Source: Bacteroidia bacterium | GTDB taxonomy: Bacteria; Bacteroidota; Bacteroidia; Bacteroidales; Paludibacteraceae | Direction of reading: 5' to 3' | Length of the DNA stretch: 43,788 bases | NCBI GenBank assembly: GCA_009929445.1 | Contig: SAAL01000018.1 | Span: 1-43,788, forward strand | Part shown: in pieces, positions 32,635 to 40,881 of the stretch | Layout of the letters: the number at the start of each line of letters is the position of its first letter | How positions within the stretch are numbered: the first letter of the stretch is position 1 | Made by a program: the position numbers and the translations under genes | Notes under the pieces: generated by a model | What the model was told of the DNA's origin: nothing | The model's database searches: none | The model's input: only the letters and a program-made list of their open reading frames with translations

Positions 32635-33735
32635 ATGTTCAAAAAACTGATATTACCAATCATGTTTTGCATGGCAACAGCCGGTTTTTCGCAGGAAAAC
32701 TATAACATGCTTGTTGGAACCTATACACGTGGCACTGTAAGCAAGGGAATATATTCGCTGACATTCTCCGGCAAAGGCAAATTTATTTCCCAAAAACTGT
32801 TGGCTGAGAGCGATAATCCGAGTTATCTGGCATTTTCGCCCGACCGGAAATTCGTGTATGCAGTGAACGAACACGGCGAAGAAAGCACCATCAGTGCATT
32901 TGCCTTTGATAAGGCAAACCAAACGCTGACTTTCATCAACAAAGTTCCGGCAGCAGGAGCCGATCCGTGCTATATCACAGTATCCGACAAGCACGTTTTC
33001 ACGGCCAACTATTCCGGTGGAAGTATTTCTGTATTCCACAGGTTGCCGAATGGTAAGCTCAGCGAAGCCTCACAGGTAATCACACATCCGAGGAAAAACT
33101 TCGGAAACCGGCGTTACGGGCCGAGCAATGCCCATCAGATTATTTTTTCGCCCGACGGAAAGTACCTGATGGCTACCAACCTGGGAACTGACCGGGTGTT
33201 TACCTACAAATACAACCCCGAAAGTGACGACGAGGTATTGAGTTATGTGGATGAAACCGGAGTGAAGCGCGCAAGCGGACCACGCCACCTCGCATTCAGC
33301 AGGAATGGAAAATTCCTTTACCTGGTGCAGGAACTCAATGCAGGCATCACCGTATTTTCAGTTTCGGACGATGGAAAACTGAGTGTAATTCAGGAAACAA
33401 CGCTGGTAACCGACAGCACGAAAAAAAACGGTGCTGCTGATATTCACCTCAGCCCCGACGGAAAATTCCTCTATGCCACCAATCGTGGCGAAGCCAATAC
33501 GATCACTTGTTTTTTGATAAAAAATGACGGAAAACTGCGTTTCGTTGAAGAATATTCCACTTTTGGTAATGCTCCCCGAAATTTTACCATCACCGTTGAC
33601 GGTAAATACCTTTTCGTCGGCAATCAGAAAACCAATAACATCACCGTTTACATCCGGAACAGATGCAGCGGTAAACTGAAACTGCTTGACGATAAGACAG
33701 AACTGGGAGCACCGGTTTGTCTGGTGTTGTACTAA
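32635..33735 (+). CDS. Exported lactonase-family beta-propeller protein
   Basis: Member of the 7-bladed beta-propeller lactonase family (Pgl type, as in E. coli 6-phosphogluconolactonase YbhE). Blades repeat the motif SPDGKYL / SPDRKFVY / SPDGKFLYATNRG, each followed by a strand with VF or ITVF. The opening MLVGTYTRGTVSKGIYS and the closing PRNFTITVDGKYLFVGNQ are typical. A signal peptide (about 1-20, ending AGFSQ) predicts export, so a role in the cytoplasmic pentose phosphate pathway is unlikely for this copy; a periplasmic sugar lactone is more plausible. At 366 residues it is full length. A 20-bp hairpin terminator follows. Confidence 0.86.
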   Translation: MFKKLILPIMFCMATAGFSQENYNMLVGTYTRGTVSKGIYSLTFSGKGKFISQKLLAESDNPSYLAFSPDRKFVYAVNEHGEESTISAFAFDKANQTLTFINKVPAAGADPCYITVSDKHVFTANYSGGSISVFHRLPNGKLSEASQVITHPRKNFGNRRYGPSNAHQIIFSPDGKYLMATNLGTDRVFTYKYNPESDDEVLSYVDETGVKRASGPRHLAFSRNGKFLYLVQELNAGITVFSVSDDGKLSVIQETTLVTDSTKKNGAADIHLSPDGKFLYATNRGEANTITCFLIKNDGKLRFVEEYSTFGNAPRNFTITVDGKYLFVGNQKTNNITVYIRNRCSGKLKLLDDKTELGAPVCLVLY

Positions 33736-33746
33736 CACATCCCATG

Positions 33747-33794
33747 ATCTGCAAAAATCCCCGAAAGCTTGAGGTTTCGGGGATTTTTGCAGAT
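33747..33794. terminator. Bidirectional terminator between the lactonase and efflux genes
   Basis: Two 20-base arms pair perfectly (33747-33766 and 33775-33794) around an 8-base loop. Each arm contains AAAAATCCCCG or its complement, so T-rich tails exist on both strands. It lies 12 bases after the lactonase stop and 17 bases after the converging efflux stop. Confidence 0.9.
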
Positions 33795-33810
33795 TGAGTA
33801 AAGATTAAAT

Positions 33811-34935
33811 TCAGAGAGTTTCGACTCCACTCAGTACAATTTCTTTTTCGGCAGGAAGTCCGCTCAAAATCTCGATAAAATTTTTATTACTCTTACCGGT
33901 TTCCACTTTTGTTTTTTTCAGGAAAAACTTATCTCCCTCTTTTTTATCCAGCACATAAATGAAATATTCCTTTTCCTGCTTTTGCACTGCGCTTTCAGGT
34001 ACAGCCTTTGCATCTTTGTTATTTACAGTAATAATGGCTTCCACATAGCTCTGATTTATTAATTTTGATTTATCCGTTTCGTCTATCCGGGCTATACAAT
34101 CAATCGTTTTAGAATCGGGATTGATGGTTTTTCCCAAGGCAATCAGTGTTGCCCTGAGGTTTTGACTGCTGTTTCCGCTTATGCCAAACCGAATTCGCTG
34201 CCCTGCCCGGAGTTTATGAACATCCGCCTCAAAAACTGACAGTTGGAGCTGCAGACTGGTTACATTCACAATTTCAGCAATTTCGTTTTGCATTTCCACG
34301 TACTGACCGATGACAGCGCCGGTTTTTGTAATAAATCCGCTGATAGGTGATGTCACCGGAAAAGAAGTGTACATTTGTCCGTTTTCTATTTGCGACGGAT
34401 TGAGCCGAAGGGCCAGAATGCGTGTTTTCAACGCATTGTAGCTCGCCAGCGACGCTTTATATAAACTTTCGGAAGCGGTAAAATCTTTTTCAGCTCCTAT
34501 TTTATCAGCTCGCAATGCTTTCAAACGCTCATAATCCAGTTTTGCTTTCTGAAAACCAGCCGAGGATTCGGCAAACTGCTGCTGCAAACTGAGAAATTCG
34601 CTTCCTGAAACACTGCATACCACCTGTCCCTGACGCACAAAATCACCGGTTTTGAAGCGAATATTTTCTACAGTGCCGGCAATGGGTGTACTTACTTTGG
34701 CAATTCCGTTGACGGGTGCAAACAAAAATCCCCTGCAAGCTACCTCGTCACTGAAAGTCTGCAAGGTTGCTTCACCCAGTTGCATTCGGTTTGTGTTGAA
34801 CTGTTCGGTACTTATTTCTATCAGATCAGCATCCGCATTTTCGGACAATTCATTGCCGCTCTCCGTTTTTTTTCCGCAGGAAAGAAAAAACAACAGGACA
34901 ATAGAAAAAATAAATAAATGTTTGAATGTTTTCAT
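33811..34935 (-). CDS. RND efflux periplasmic adaptor (CzcB/CusB type) lipoprotein
   Basis: Membrane-fusion protein that links the inner-membrane RND pump to the outer-membrane channel. A lipobox LSC (Cys20 in FFLSCGKK) anchors it. The barrel-sandwich half motif PIAGTVENIRFKTGDFVRQG (about 85-104) and the matching VTSPISGFITKTGAVIGQYV flank an alpha-helical hairpin (about 112-180). The beta-barrel (about 215-290) has RIRFGISGN and TLIALGKTINPDSKTI; the membrane-proximal domain ends at VLSGVETL. At 374 residues it is complete. No His- or Met-rich metal-binding extension is visible. It follows the pump gene after 74 bases; the two form an operon read pump first. Confidence 0.9.
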   Translation of the reverse strand: MKTFKHLFIFSIVLLFFLSCGKKTESGNELSENADADLIEISTEQFNTNRMQLGEATLQTFSDEVACRGFLFAPVNGIAKVSTPIAGTVENIRFKTGDFVRQGQVVCSVSGSEFLSLQQQFAESSAGFQKAKLDYERLKALRADKIGAEKDFTASESLYKASLASYNALKTRILALRLNPSQIENGQMYTSFPVTSPISGFITKTGAVIGQYVEMQNEIAEIVNVTSLQLQLSVFEADVHKLRAGQRIRFGISGNSSQNLRATLIALGKTINPDSKTIDCIARIDETDKSKLINQSYVEAIITVNNKDAKAVPESAVQKQEKEYFIYVLDKKEGDKFFLKKTKVETGKSNKNFIEILSGLPAEKEIVLSGVETL

Positions 34936-35009
34936 AGACTCTTTTTTAATCCTTAAACGGAATTATTAAAGATGATTTTAAAACGTACTCTATCCGGTAT
35001 TCCTTTCCA

Positions 35010-38000
35010 TTAAGAATCGGGTGAATGTAAATAATTGATTTCAAGTGCAATTCGATTATATTCCGAAACGGCTTCGTAGTAATCAAGCGTGAGTTTAAGT
35101 GCATTTTCAAGGCTGAGTACCAACTGATAAAAATCAATTTCACCGCTTTCGTAACTTCGTGTTGCCGTCCGGGTAATTTCATCGCTAAGTTTCTTACCTG
35201 TATTGTTGTAGAAATCAATGGTTTTGTTATATTTTTCCAACTCATTCTTCAGGTTGTTATATTTCATTTCGAGGAGAATCAGGTTATTTTGCAGGAGCAG
35301 TTCGTTGGCATCGGTAGCAATTCGGTTTGCTTTTATTTTAGAGCGCTGGTCGCCCGGGTAAAGCGGAATGCCCAGTCCTACCTGAAATCCGTGGTATCCG
35401 CGTGCATTTTCGAATCGGTTGTTTCCGTAGAAATATCCGAGTGAAATATCGGGAAGCAGGCGTTGTCTTTCGGCTTTTACATTTGTTTTTAGAGATTCCG
35501 ATCGAAGGCGGTACTGTTGAATTTCAGGACTCGTCTGCATATCGGGCTTACTTACGGTGATGATTTTCATCGGTATCTCTTCTATGCGAAAATCCTCTCC
35601 GGTTTGCATGACCGATTTCAAACCAGCATAAGCATGTTGTATCTCGATGGCAATTTTTGAAATTTCCAGCGCAGATTGCTGTTTTTTGGCCTGCAAATTG
35701 AGTTTGTCCAGTTCACTGATATCGCCCAACCGGAGCTGAGTATCTGCCATCGAATTCAGCCGGTCGTACATACTGTCAATCCGGTTGAAATAACGTTGTT
35801 TTTTTAGCAAAAACTGATACGAATAATAAGAAGATGCCACCTTTTTTTTCAGGATGAGTTGTTGTTTTTGAAGTTCCAGTTGGGCTTGTGTAACCTCCAT
35901 CCGGTTCATTTTATTATTCAGGCTGTGTATAGTTGGAAACAGAAACGTCTGCTCCACTCCCAATGTACGCAGCGGATGTCCGTTTTCTGCCACATTAGCC
36001 TGATCGTATCCGTAGTAAAAGGTGGTTTTATCCAGTTCCATCACCCGGCTTGCCAATGCTTTTCGTTCATCAATCTTCAGAAGGTAAGCTCTCAGTGCTC
36101 TGTTGTTTTTAAGCGCCAGATTCATACATTCGTCGAGCGAATAAACGGGAGTTTGTGCCGATAATGTTCCTGAAAGTGCCAACAGCAGAGGAATAATGAA
36201 GTTTTTCGATTTTAATTTTCTCACAATTTTATATTTAATTCCTTCGTCGTCATGAAATACTTTGAAAAGAAGCGGCAATACAATCATGGTAAGCATCGTG
36301 GAAGTTATCAGCCCACCGATGACTACGGTAGCCAACGGGCGTTGTACTTCGGCACCTGCTCCGGATGAGATAGCCATTGGCAGAAAACCCATGGCAGCAG
36401 CTGCAGCCGTGAGTATAACAGGTCTTAAACGGTCCGAAGTGCCTTTTTTTACCAGTTCGTCCATATTTTTCATTCCGGTTTCTTTCAGGTGTTTCAGGTG
36501 TTCTATCAGTACTATTCCATTGAGCACAGCAATACCAAACAAGGCAATGAATCCTACTCCTGCCGAAATACTGAAAGGCATTCCACGTATCCACAATGCT
36601 ACTATTCCACCCACAACCGATAAAGGTACAGCTGTAAAAATAAGTATGGTATCTTTCAGGGATTTAAATGCAAAATGGAGAAAAATAAAAATCATTGCCA
36701 GCGCTATGGGCACTGCAAACACCAAACGTTTGGTCGCATTTTGCAGGTTTTCGAACTGTCCGCCATAGCTGATGTAATACCCTGGATTGAGTTTCACGTT
36801 TTTATCCACCAACTGCTGAATATCTACCACTACCGATTGCAAGTCGCGATTACGCACATTGACGCTCACTACCACGCGCCGGTGGGTGTTTTCGCGACTT
36901 ATTTTGGCAGGACCTTCTGAGAAATTGATTTCTGCCAGTTCGCTTAAAGGCACCTGGATTCCGTTGGGTAATGCCACAGGAAGCTGGCGAATATTGTCAA
37001 TATCGGTCCTGAAAGCCTGCTGCAGACGTACAACCAAATCAAAACGACGTTCGCCTTCAAATACATTTCCGGCAATTTCACCACCGAAAGCGGCAGCCAG
37101 ATAACTGTTGAGTGTTCTGATATCGGTTCCGTAGTATGCAATTTTCGACCGGTTGTAAGTTACATTCATTTGCGGAAGTCCGGTGGTCTTTTCCAAAATC
37201 ACGTCGCCTGCCCCATCCACTTTTTCTATCAGGTGCTTAATTTCATCGGCTTTTTGGCTCAGATAATCCAGATCATCGCCAAATAATTTTACGGCGATAT
37301 CAGCCCTAACTCCTGTTATCAACTCATTGAAACGCATTTCAATGGGTTGTGTAAATTCATAGTCGATACCGGGAATAACACTCAGCGCTTCCTTGAATTT
37401 ATCTGCGAGTTCTTCCTTCGTTTTGGCCGAAGTCCAGGTATCTTTCGGTTTCAGCCGGATTATCATATCAATTTCCTCCATCGACATCGGATCTGTGGGA
37501 ACTTCGGCAGCGCCGATGCGGCAAACTATTTTTTCCACTTCCGGAAATTTATCCTTCAGGATGTTTTCCATTTGTGTGGTAAGTTCTATGGTTTTGGTGA
37601 GCGATGTGCCGGTTTTCAGTACAGGCTGTATTACAAAATCACCTTCGTCGAGCGTCGGGATAAATTCTCCTCCCATCCGGCTGAAAAGAAAGACAGAAAA
37701 TATCAACGTAAGAAATGAAAGGGTAAAAATCAGGACTTTTTTGTTCAGTGACCATTTCAAAACGGGTTCGTAGGTAGCTCTGGCAAAACCAAGCAGTCTG
37801 TCGGACAACGTTTTCTTATTCAAATCAAGCGGACGCAGAAACAGGGATGAGATTACAGGCAGCCAGGTGAGGCAAAAAATCATGGCTCCTATGATGGCAA
37901 ATCCAAATGCCATGGCCATCGGGCGAAACATTTTGCCTTCAACTCCCTGCAGCGATAGTATCGGAATAAATACGATTAGGATGATTACCTGCCCGAAAAT

Positions 38001-39386
38001 GGCCGACTGCATCATTTTCGATGCGCTTATCTGTGTTATTCTGTTGTTGAGATTTTGTCGTTCTTCGGCCGAAATATCTTTAAATTTCAATTTATCGGCC
38101 GTAAGCTGCACCACGATATATTCAACGATTATCACAGCACCGTCAATTATTATTCCAAAGTCAAGTGCCCCCAGGCTCATCAGGTTGGCATCAATTCCGA
38201 AAACGAACATCATTGAAAGAGTGAACAGCAATGCCAGCGGTATCATGGAAGCGATAACCAGTGCTGAGCGCAAATTGCCAAGCAGAAGCAATACCACCAG
38301 AAAAACGATAATACAACCGAACAAGAGGTTTTCAAGTACAGTCAGCGTTGTTTTGCCAATCAGTTCACTGCGTTCGAGTATGGGATTGATGAATACACCT
38401 TCCGGGAGTGATTTCTGAACCTCATCCACCCTTTTTTTCACTTCGCTGATTACCCGCTTGGAGTTGGCATCTTTCAGCATCATGATTTGTCCGAGCACTT
38501 TTTCGCCTTCACCATTTGCTGTGATGGCTCCGAAACGATTCGCGTATCCGAAATGCACCTGTGCCACATCATTTATCATCACGGGAATTCCTCCCTGATT
38601 TTTAACTACAATATGCTGAATGTCATCCAGCGTTCTGACCTGACCATCGCCGCGAATGAAGTAACTCTCACTTTTCTTTTCGATGTATGCACCTCCTGAA
38701 ATGCTGTTGTTGTTTTCAAGAGCACCGAAAACATCCATCAGTGTGACACCCAGTGCCTGCATTTTCGATGGATTTACCGCTACTTCGTACTGTTTGAGGT
38801 ATCCGCCCCAGCTGTTTACTTCCACCACACCGTCAATACCCGAAAGCTGACGTCGCACAATCCAATCCTGTATGGTGCGCAAATCCATGGGAGAGTACCG
38901 GTCTTCGTAGCCCGGTTTTACGTCCAGCACGTATTGGTAAATTTCACCCAGTCCGGTGGTAATTGGTCCCATTTCGGGAGTACCGAATCCTTCGGGTATT
39001 TTGGCCGAAGCACTCTTTATTTTCTCGGCAATCAGTGTTCGGGGCAGGTAAGTTCCCATGCTCTCCTTGAAAACGATGGTAACCACTGACAGCCCAAACT
39101 TGGATACCGATCGGATTTCTTTCACTCCCGGCAGATTGGCCATCTCCAACTCCACGGGAGCAGTGATAAACTGTTCGATTTCCTGCGTGGAGAGGTTGCC
39201 GGAAGTGGTAATAACCTGCACCTGGTTGTTGGTAATATCGGGCACTGCACCCACCGGTATGTTGAAAATGGCATAGAAACCAAATACAACAATGGCAAAC
39301 GTGAATAGAACAACTATCAGTTTATATTTCAGACTGTATCCAATAATTTTTTCGAGCATACCTGTTGTTATTAATTTATCATACAA
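35010..39386 (-). CDS. czcA: CzcA-type heavy-metal RND pump fused to a TolC-like outer-membrane factor
   Basis: Proton-driven exporter of divalent metal ions. Residues 1 to about 1045 are a complete HME-RND pump with 12 membrane helices. The helix-4 proton relay DFGIIIDGAVIIVE (409-422, with Asp409, Asp415 and Glu422) is the form seen in Zn/Co/Cd pumps, not the Cu/Ag form. Other marks are GEFIPTLDEGDF and FNELITGVRADIAVK. Residues about 1080-1458 are an outer-membrane factor with the opening YSLDECMNLALKNNRALRA, long coiled-coil helices and VGLGIPLYPGDQRSKI. Between them, residues 1055-1077 read as a signal peptide with an LSAQ cleavage site. The symbol marks the pump class, and the metal is not proven. 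First gene of the operon with the adaptor. Confidence 0.93.
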   Translation of the reverse strand: MYDKLITTGMLEKIIGYSLKYKLIVVLFTFAIVVFGFYAIFNIPVGAVPDITNNQVQVITTSGNLSTQEIEQFITAPVELEMANLPGVKEIRSVSKFGLSVVTIVFKESMGTYLPRTLIAEKIKSASAKIPEGFGTPEMGPITTGLGEIYQYVLDVKPGYEDRYSPMDLRTIQDWIVRRQLSGIDGVVEVNSWGGYLKQYEVAVNPSKMQALGVTLMDVFGALENNNSISGGAYIEKKSESYFIRGDGQVRTLDDIQHIVVKNQGGIPVMINDVAQVHFGYANRFGAITANGEGEKVLGQIMMLKDANSKRVISEVKKRVDEVQKSLPEGVFINPILERSELIGKTTLTVLENLLFGCIIVFLVVLLLLGNLRSALVIASMIPLALLFTLSMMFVFGIDANLMSLGALDFGIIIDGAVIIVEYIVVQLTADKLKFKDISAEERQNLNNRITQISASKMMQSAIFGQVIILIVFIPILSLQGVEGKMFRPMAMAFGFAIIGAMIFCLTWLPVISSLFLRPLDLNKKTLSDRLLGFARATYEPVLKWSLNKKVLIFTLSFLTLIFSVFLFSRMGGEFIPTLDEGDFVIQPVLKTGTSLTKTIELTTQMENILKDKFPEVEKIVCRIGAAEVPTDPMSMEEIDMIIRLKPKDTWTSAKTKEELADKFKEALSVIPGIDYEFTQPIEMRFNELITGVRADIAVKLFGDDLDYLSQKADEIKHLIEKVDGAGDVILEKTTGLPQMNVTYNRSKIAYYGTDIRTLNSYLAAAFGGEIAGNVFEGERRFDLVVRLQQAFRTDIDNIRQLPVALPNGIQVPLSELAEINFSEGPAKISRENTHRRVVVSVNVRNRDLQSVVVDIQQLVDKNVKLNPGYYISYGGQFENLQNATKRLVFAVPIALAMIFIFLHFAFKSLKDTILIFTAVPLSVVGGIVALWIRGMPFSISAGVGFIALFGIAVLNGIVLIEHLKHLKETGMKNMDELVKKGTSDRLRPVILTAAAAAMGFLPMAISSGAGAEVQRPLATVVIGGLITSTMLTMIVLPLLFKVFHDDEGIKYKIVRKLKSKNFIIPLLLALSGTLSAQTPVYSLDECMNLALKNNRALRAYLLKIDERKALASRVMELDKTTFYYGYDQANVAENGHPLRTLGVEQTFLFPTIHSLNNKMNRMEVTQAQLELQKQQLILKKKVASSYYSYQFLLKKQRYFNRIDSMYDRLNSMADTQLRLGDISELDKLNLQAKKQQSALEISKIAIEIQHAYAGLKSVMQTGEDFRIEEIPMKIITVSKPDMQTSPEIQQYRLRSESLKTNVKAERQRLLPDISLGYFYGNNRFENARGYHGFQVGLGIPLYPGDQRSKIKANRIATDANELLLQNNLILLEMKYNNLKNELEKYNKTIDFYNNTGKKLSDEITRTATRSYESGEIDFYQLVLSLENALKLTLDYYEAVSEYNRIALEINYLHSPDS

Positions 39387-39424
39387 AATGGAACAACCAA
39401 CTTCGAAAATAATTTACCTGTAAA

Positions 39425-39432
39425 CAAAATTA
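39425..39432 (-). promoter_or_regulatory. Putative -7 element of the heavy-metal efflux operon
   Basis: Minus strand TAATTTTG matches TAnnTTTG, with TTTA 20 bases upstream as a weak -33 box. The leader would be about 32 bases. No obvious metal-sensor operator is seen. Confidence 0.45.
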
Positions 39433-39497
39433 TAAATTTATTTTATTCAATGTAAAATTGGTGTAAATAAAATATAAAATTTAGAATCATTGTAGAT

Positions 39498-39527
39498 AAA
39501 AAAAATCCTTTTCCGCTAAGAAAAGGA
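39498..39527 (-). terminator. Intrinsic terminator of the Nramp transporter gene
   Basis: TCCTTTTC (39506-39513) pairs with GAAAAGGA (39520-39527) around a 6-base loop. On the minus strand it is followed by a run of T (39498-39505). It lies 48 bases past the Nramp stop and isolates it from the efflux operon. Confidence 0.8.
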
Positions 39528-39575
39528 CTTTTGAAATAACAAAACTGGATTTATCATTCAGTTGTATTGTAATGT

Positions 39576-40838
39576 CTATGTGAAAAAACTCACTACCAAA
39601 GCCAGATTCAAAACTGTAACCAGTACACCTAATCCATAGAGTACAATTCGGGTAGTAGTTCGGTTTTTGTATTTTCCCATCACTTTTTCGGAAGAAGTAA
39701 GGTAAACCTGCGAAAAAATGGTAATTGGCAATTGAATACTGAGGATCATTTGGGAAATAATCAGTCCTTTGAATGGGTTGCTGATGAGAAGGATGATAAG
39801 AAAAGCCATGACCAGCGAAATACCGACACCAAGGCGCGAGTGATTGTCTTTTATATCATAAGGTTCACGGTACATACCTGCAAAAATGGTACCCGCAGCC
39901 ATGCCCGAGGTCACAGTGGAGGCAATGCCGGCAAAAAGCAACGCAACGGCAAAAATGACGGCTGCATTGCTGCCAAGCAGCGGTGTAAGCAGTTCATTGG
40001 CCTGCTGAAGTTCCGAGACGGGTACTTTGTTTTGAAAAAATGTAGCAGCAGCAAGCAGAATCATGGCGCTGTTGATAGCCCAGCCTATGAGCATGGACAT
40101 GAGTGTATCGAAAAATTCGTACTTCAACTGTTTCTTAATCACGGTTTCGTCCTCCCTGTTCCACTGACGGCTCTGAATGACTTCGGAGTGAAGAAAAAGA
40201 TTATGAGGCATCACTACGGCTCCCAGTACACTCATAATCACCAACATGGAACCTTTCGGGAAAGTGGGCGTCACCCAACCGGTTAATGCGCTGTTCCAAT
40301 CGATATTCACCAGCGACAGTTCGTAAAGAAACGACAGTCCGATGATGGAAACGAAGGCAATAATCCACTTTTCGATGGCTTTGTATGAGTTGGTAAACAG
40401 CATGATAAGCACAAAAATCATCACCAGCAGCGCTCCGGCACGAATGGGAACATTGAATAACATATTCAGGGCAATGGCACCACCAAGTATTTCGGCAAGT
40501 GACGTAGACACAGATGCCCCCATGCCCGAAATAAGCAATAGCCTGGAATAGCGGGGTTTCAGATGCACGGTGGCAGCTTCCGAAAGGCAAAGCCCCGTGG
40601 CAATGCCGAGGTGAGCCACGTTGTGTTGCAGGAGAATAAGCATGATGGTGGAAAGCGTGACCATCCACAGCAAGGCATAACCAAAATCAGCTCCGGCAGC
40701 CAGATTGGAAGCCCAGTTGCCCGGATCGATAAAACCTACCGTAACCAGCAATCCCGGACCTATGTATTTGAAAATATCCAGGCCGCCTAAAATCGGATGG
40801 TGTTCCTTTCTGTCAAAACTCTTCAAAAATCCAAACAT
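39576..40838 (-). CDS. Nramp-family divalent metal (Mn/Fe) transporter
   Basis: Inner-membrane, proton-coupled importer of Mn(II) or Fe(II). The metal-site motif DPGN in helix 1 (VGFIDPGNWASNLAAGADFG) and MPHNLFLHSEVIQSR in helix 6 (the MPHN metal motif) are both intact; about 11 hydrophobic helices are visible. At 420 residues it is full length and lacks the N-terminal and central extensions of fused forms. It lies 43 bases after ovoA on the same strand with no terminator between, so it is probably the third gene of the GNAT-ovoA operon, and could supply iron to the non-haem iron enzyme OvoA. That link is inference. Confidence 0.92.
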   Translation of the reverse strand: MFGFLKSFDRKEHHPILGGLDIFKYIGPGLLVTVGFIDPGNWASNLAAGADFGYALLWMVTLSTIMLILLQHNVAHLGIATGLCLSEAATVHLKPRYSRLLLISGMGASVSTSLAEILGGAIALNMLFNVPIRAGALLVMIFVLIMLFTNSYKAIEKWIIAFVSIIGLSFLYELSLVNIDWNSALTGWVTPTFPKGSMLVIMSVLGAVVMPHNLFLHSEVIQSRQWNREDETVIKKQLKYEFFDTLMSMLIGWAINSAMILLAAATFFQNKVPVSELQQANELLTPLLGSNAAVIFAVALLFAGIASTVTSGMAAGTIFAGMYREPYDIKDNHSRLGVGISLVMAFLIILLISNPFKGLIISQMILSIQLPITIFSQVYLTSSEKVMGKYKNRTTTRIVLYGLGVLVTVLNLALVVSFFT

Positions 40839-40881
40839 AGTTATATTCTGTAATTATGTATTAATGAAACGGATTGATACA

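Noticed and set aside
37867-38418. A 183-codon open frame opposite the CzcA gene
   Set aside because: Antisense to well-conserved membrane helices of the pump; rich in Ser, Ile and Met as expected from the complementary strand, with no promoter or family features.
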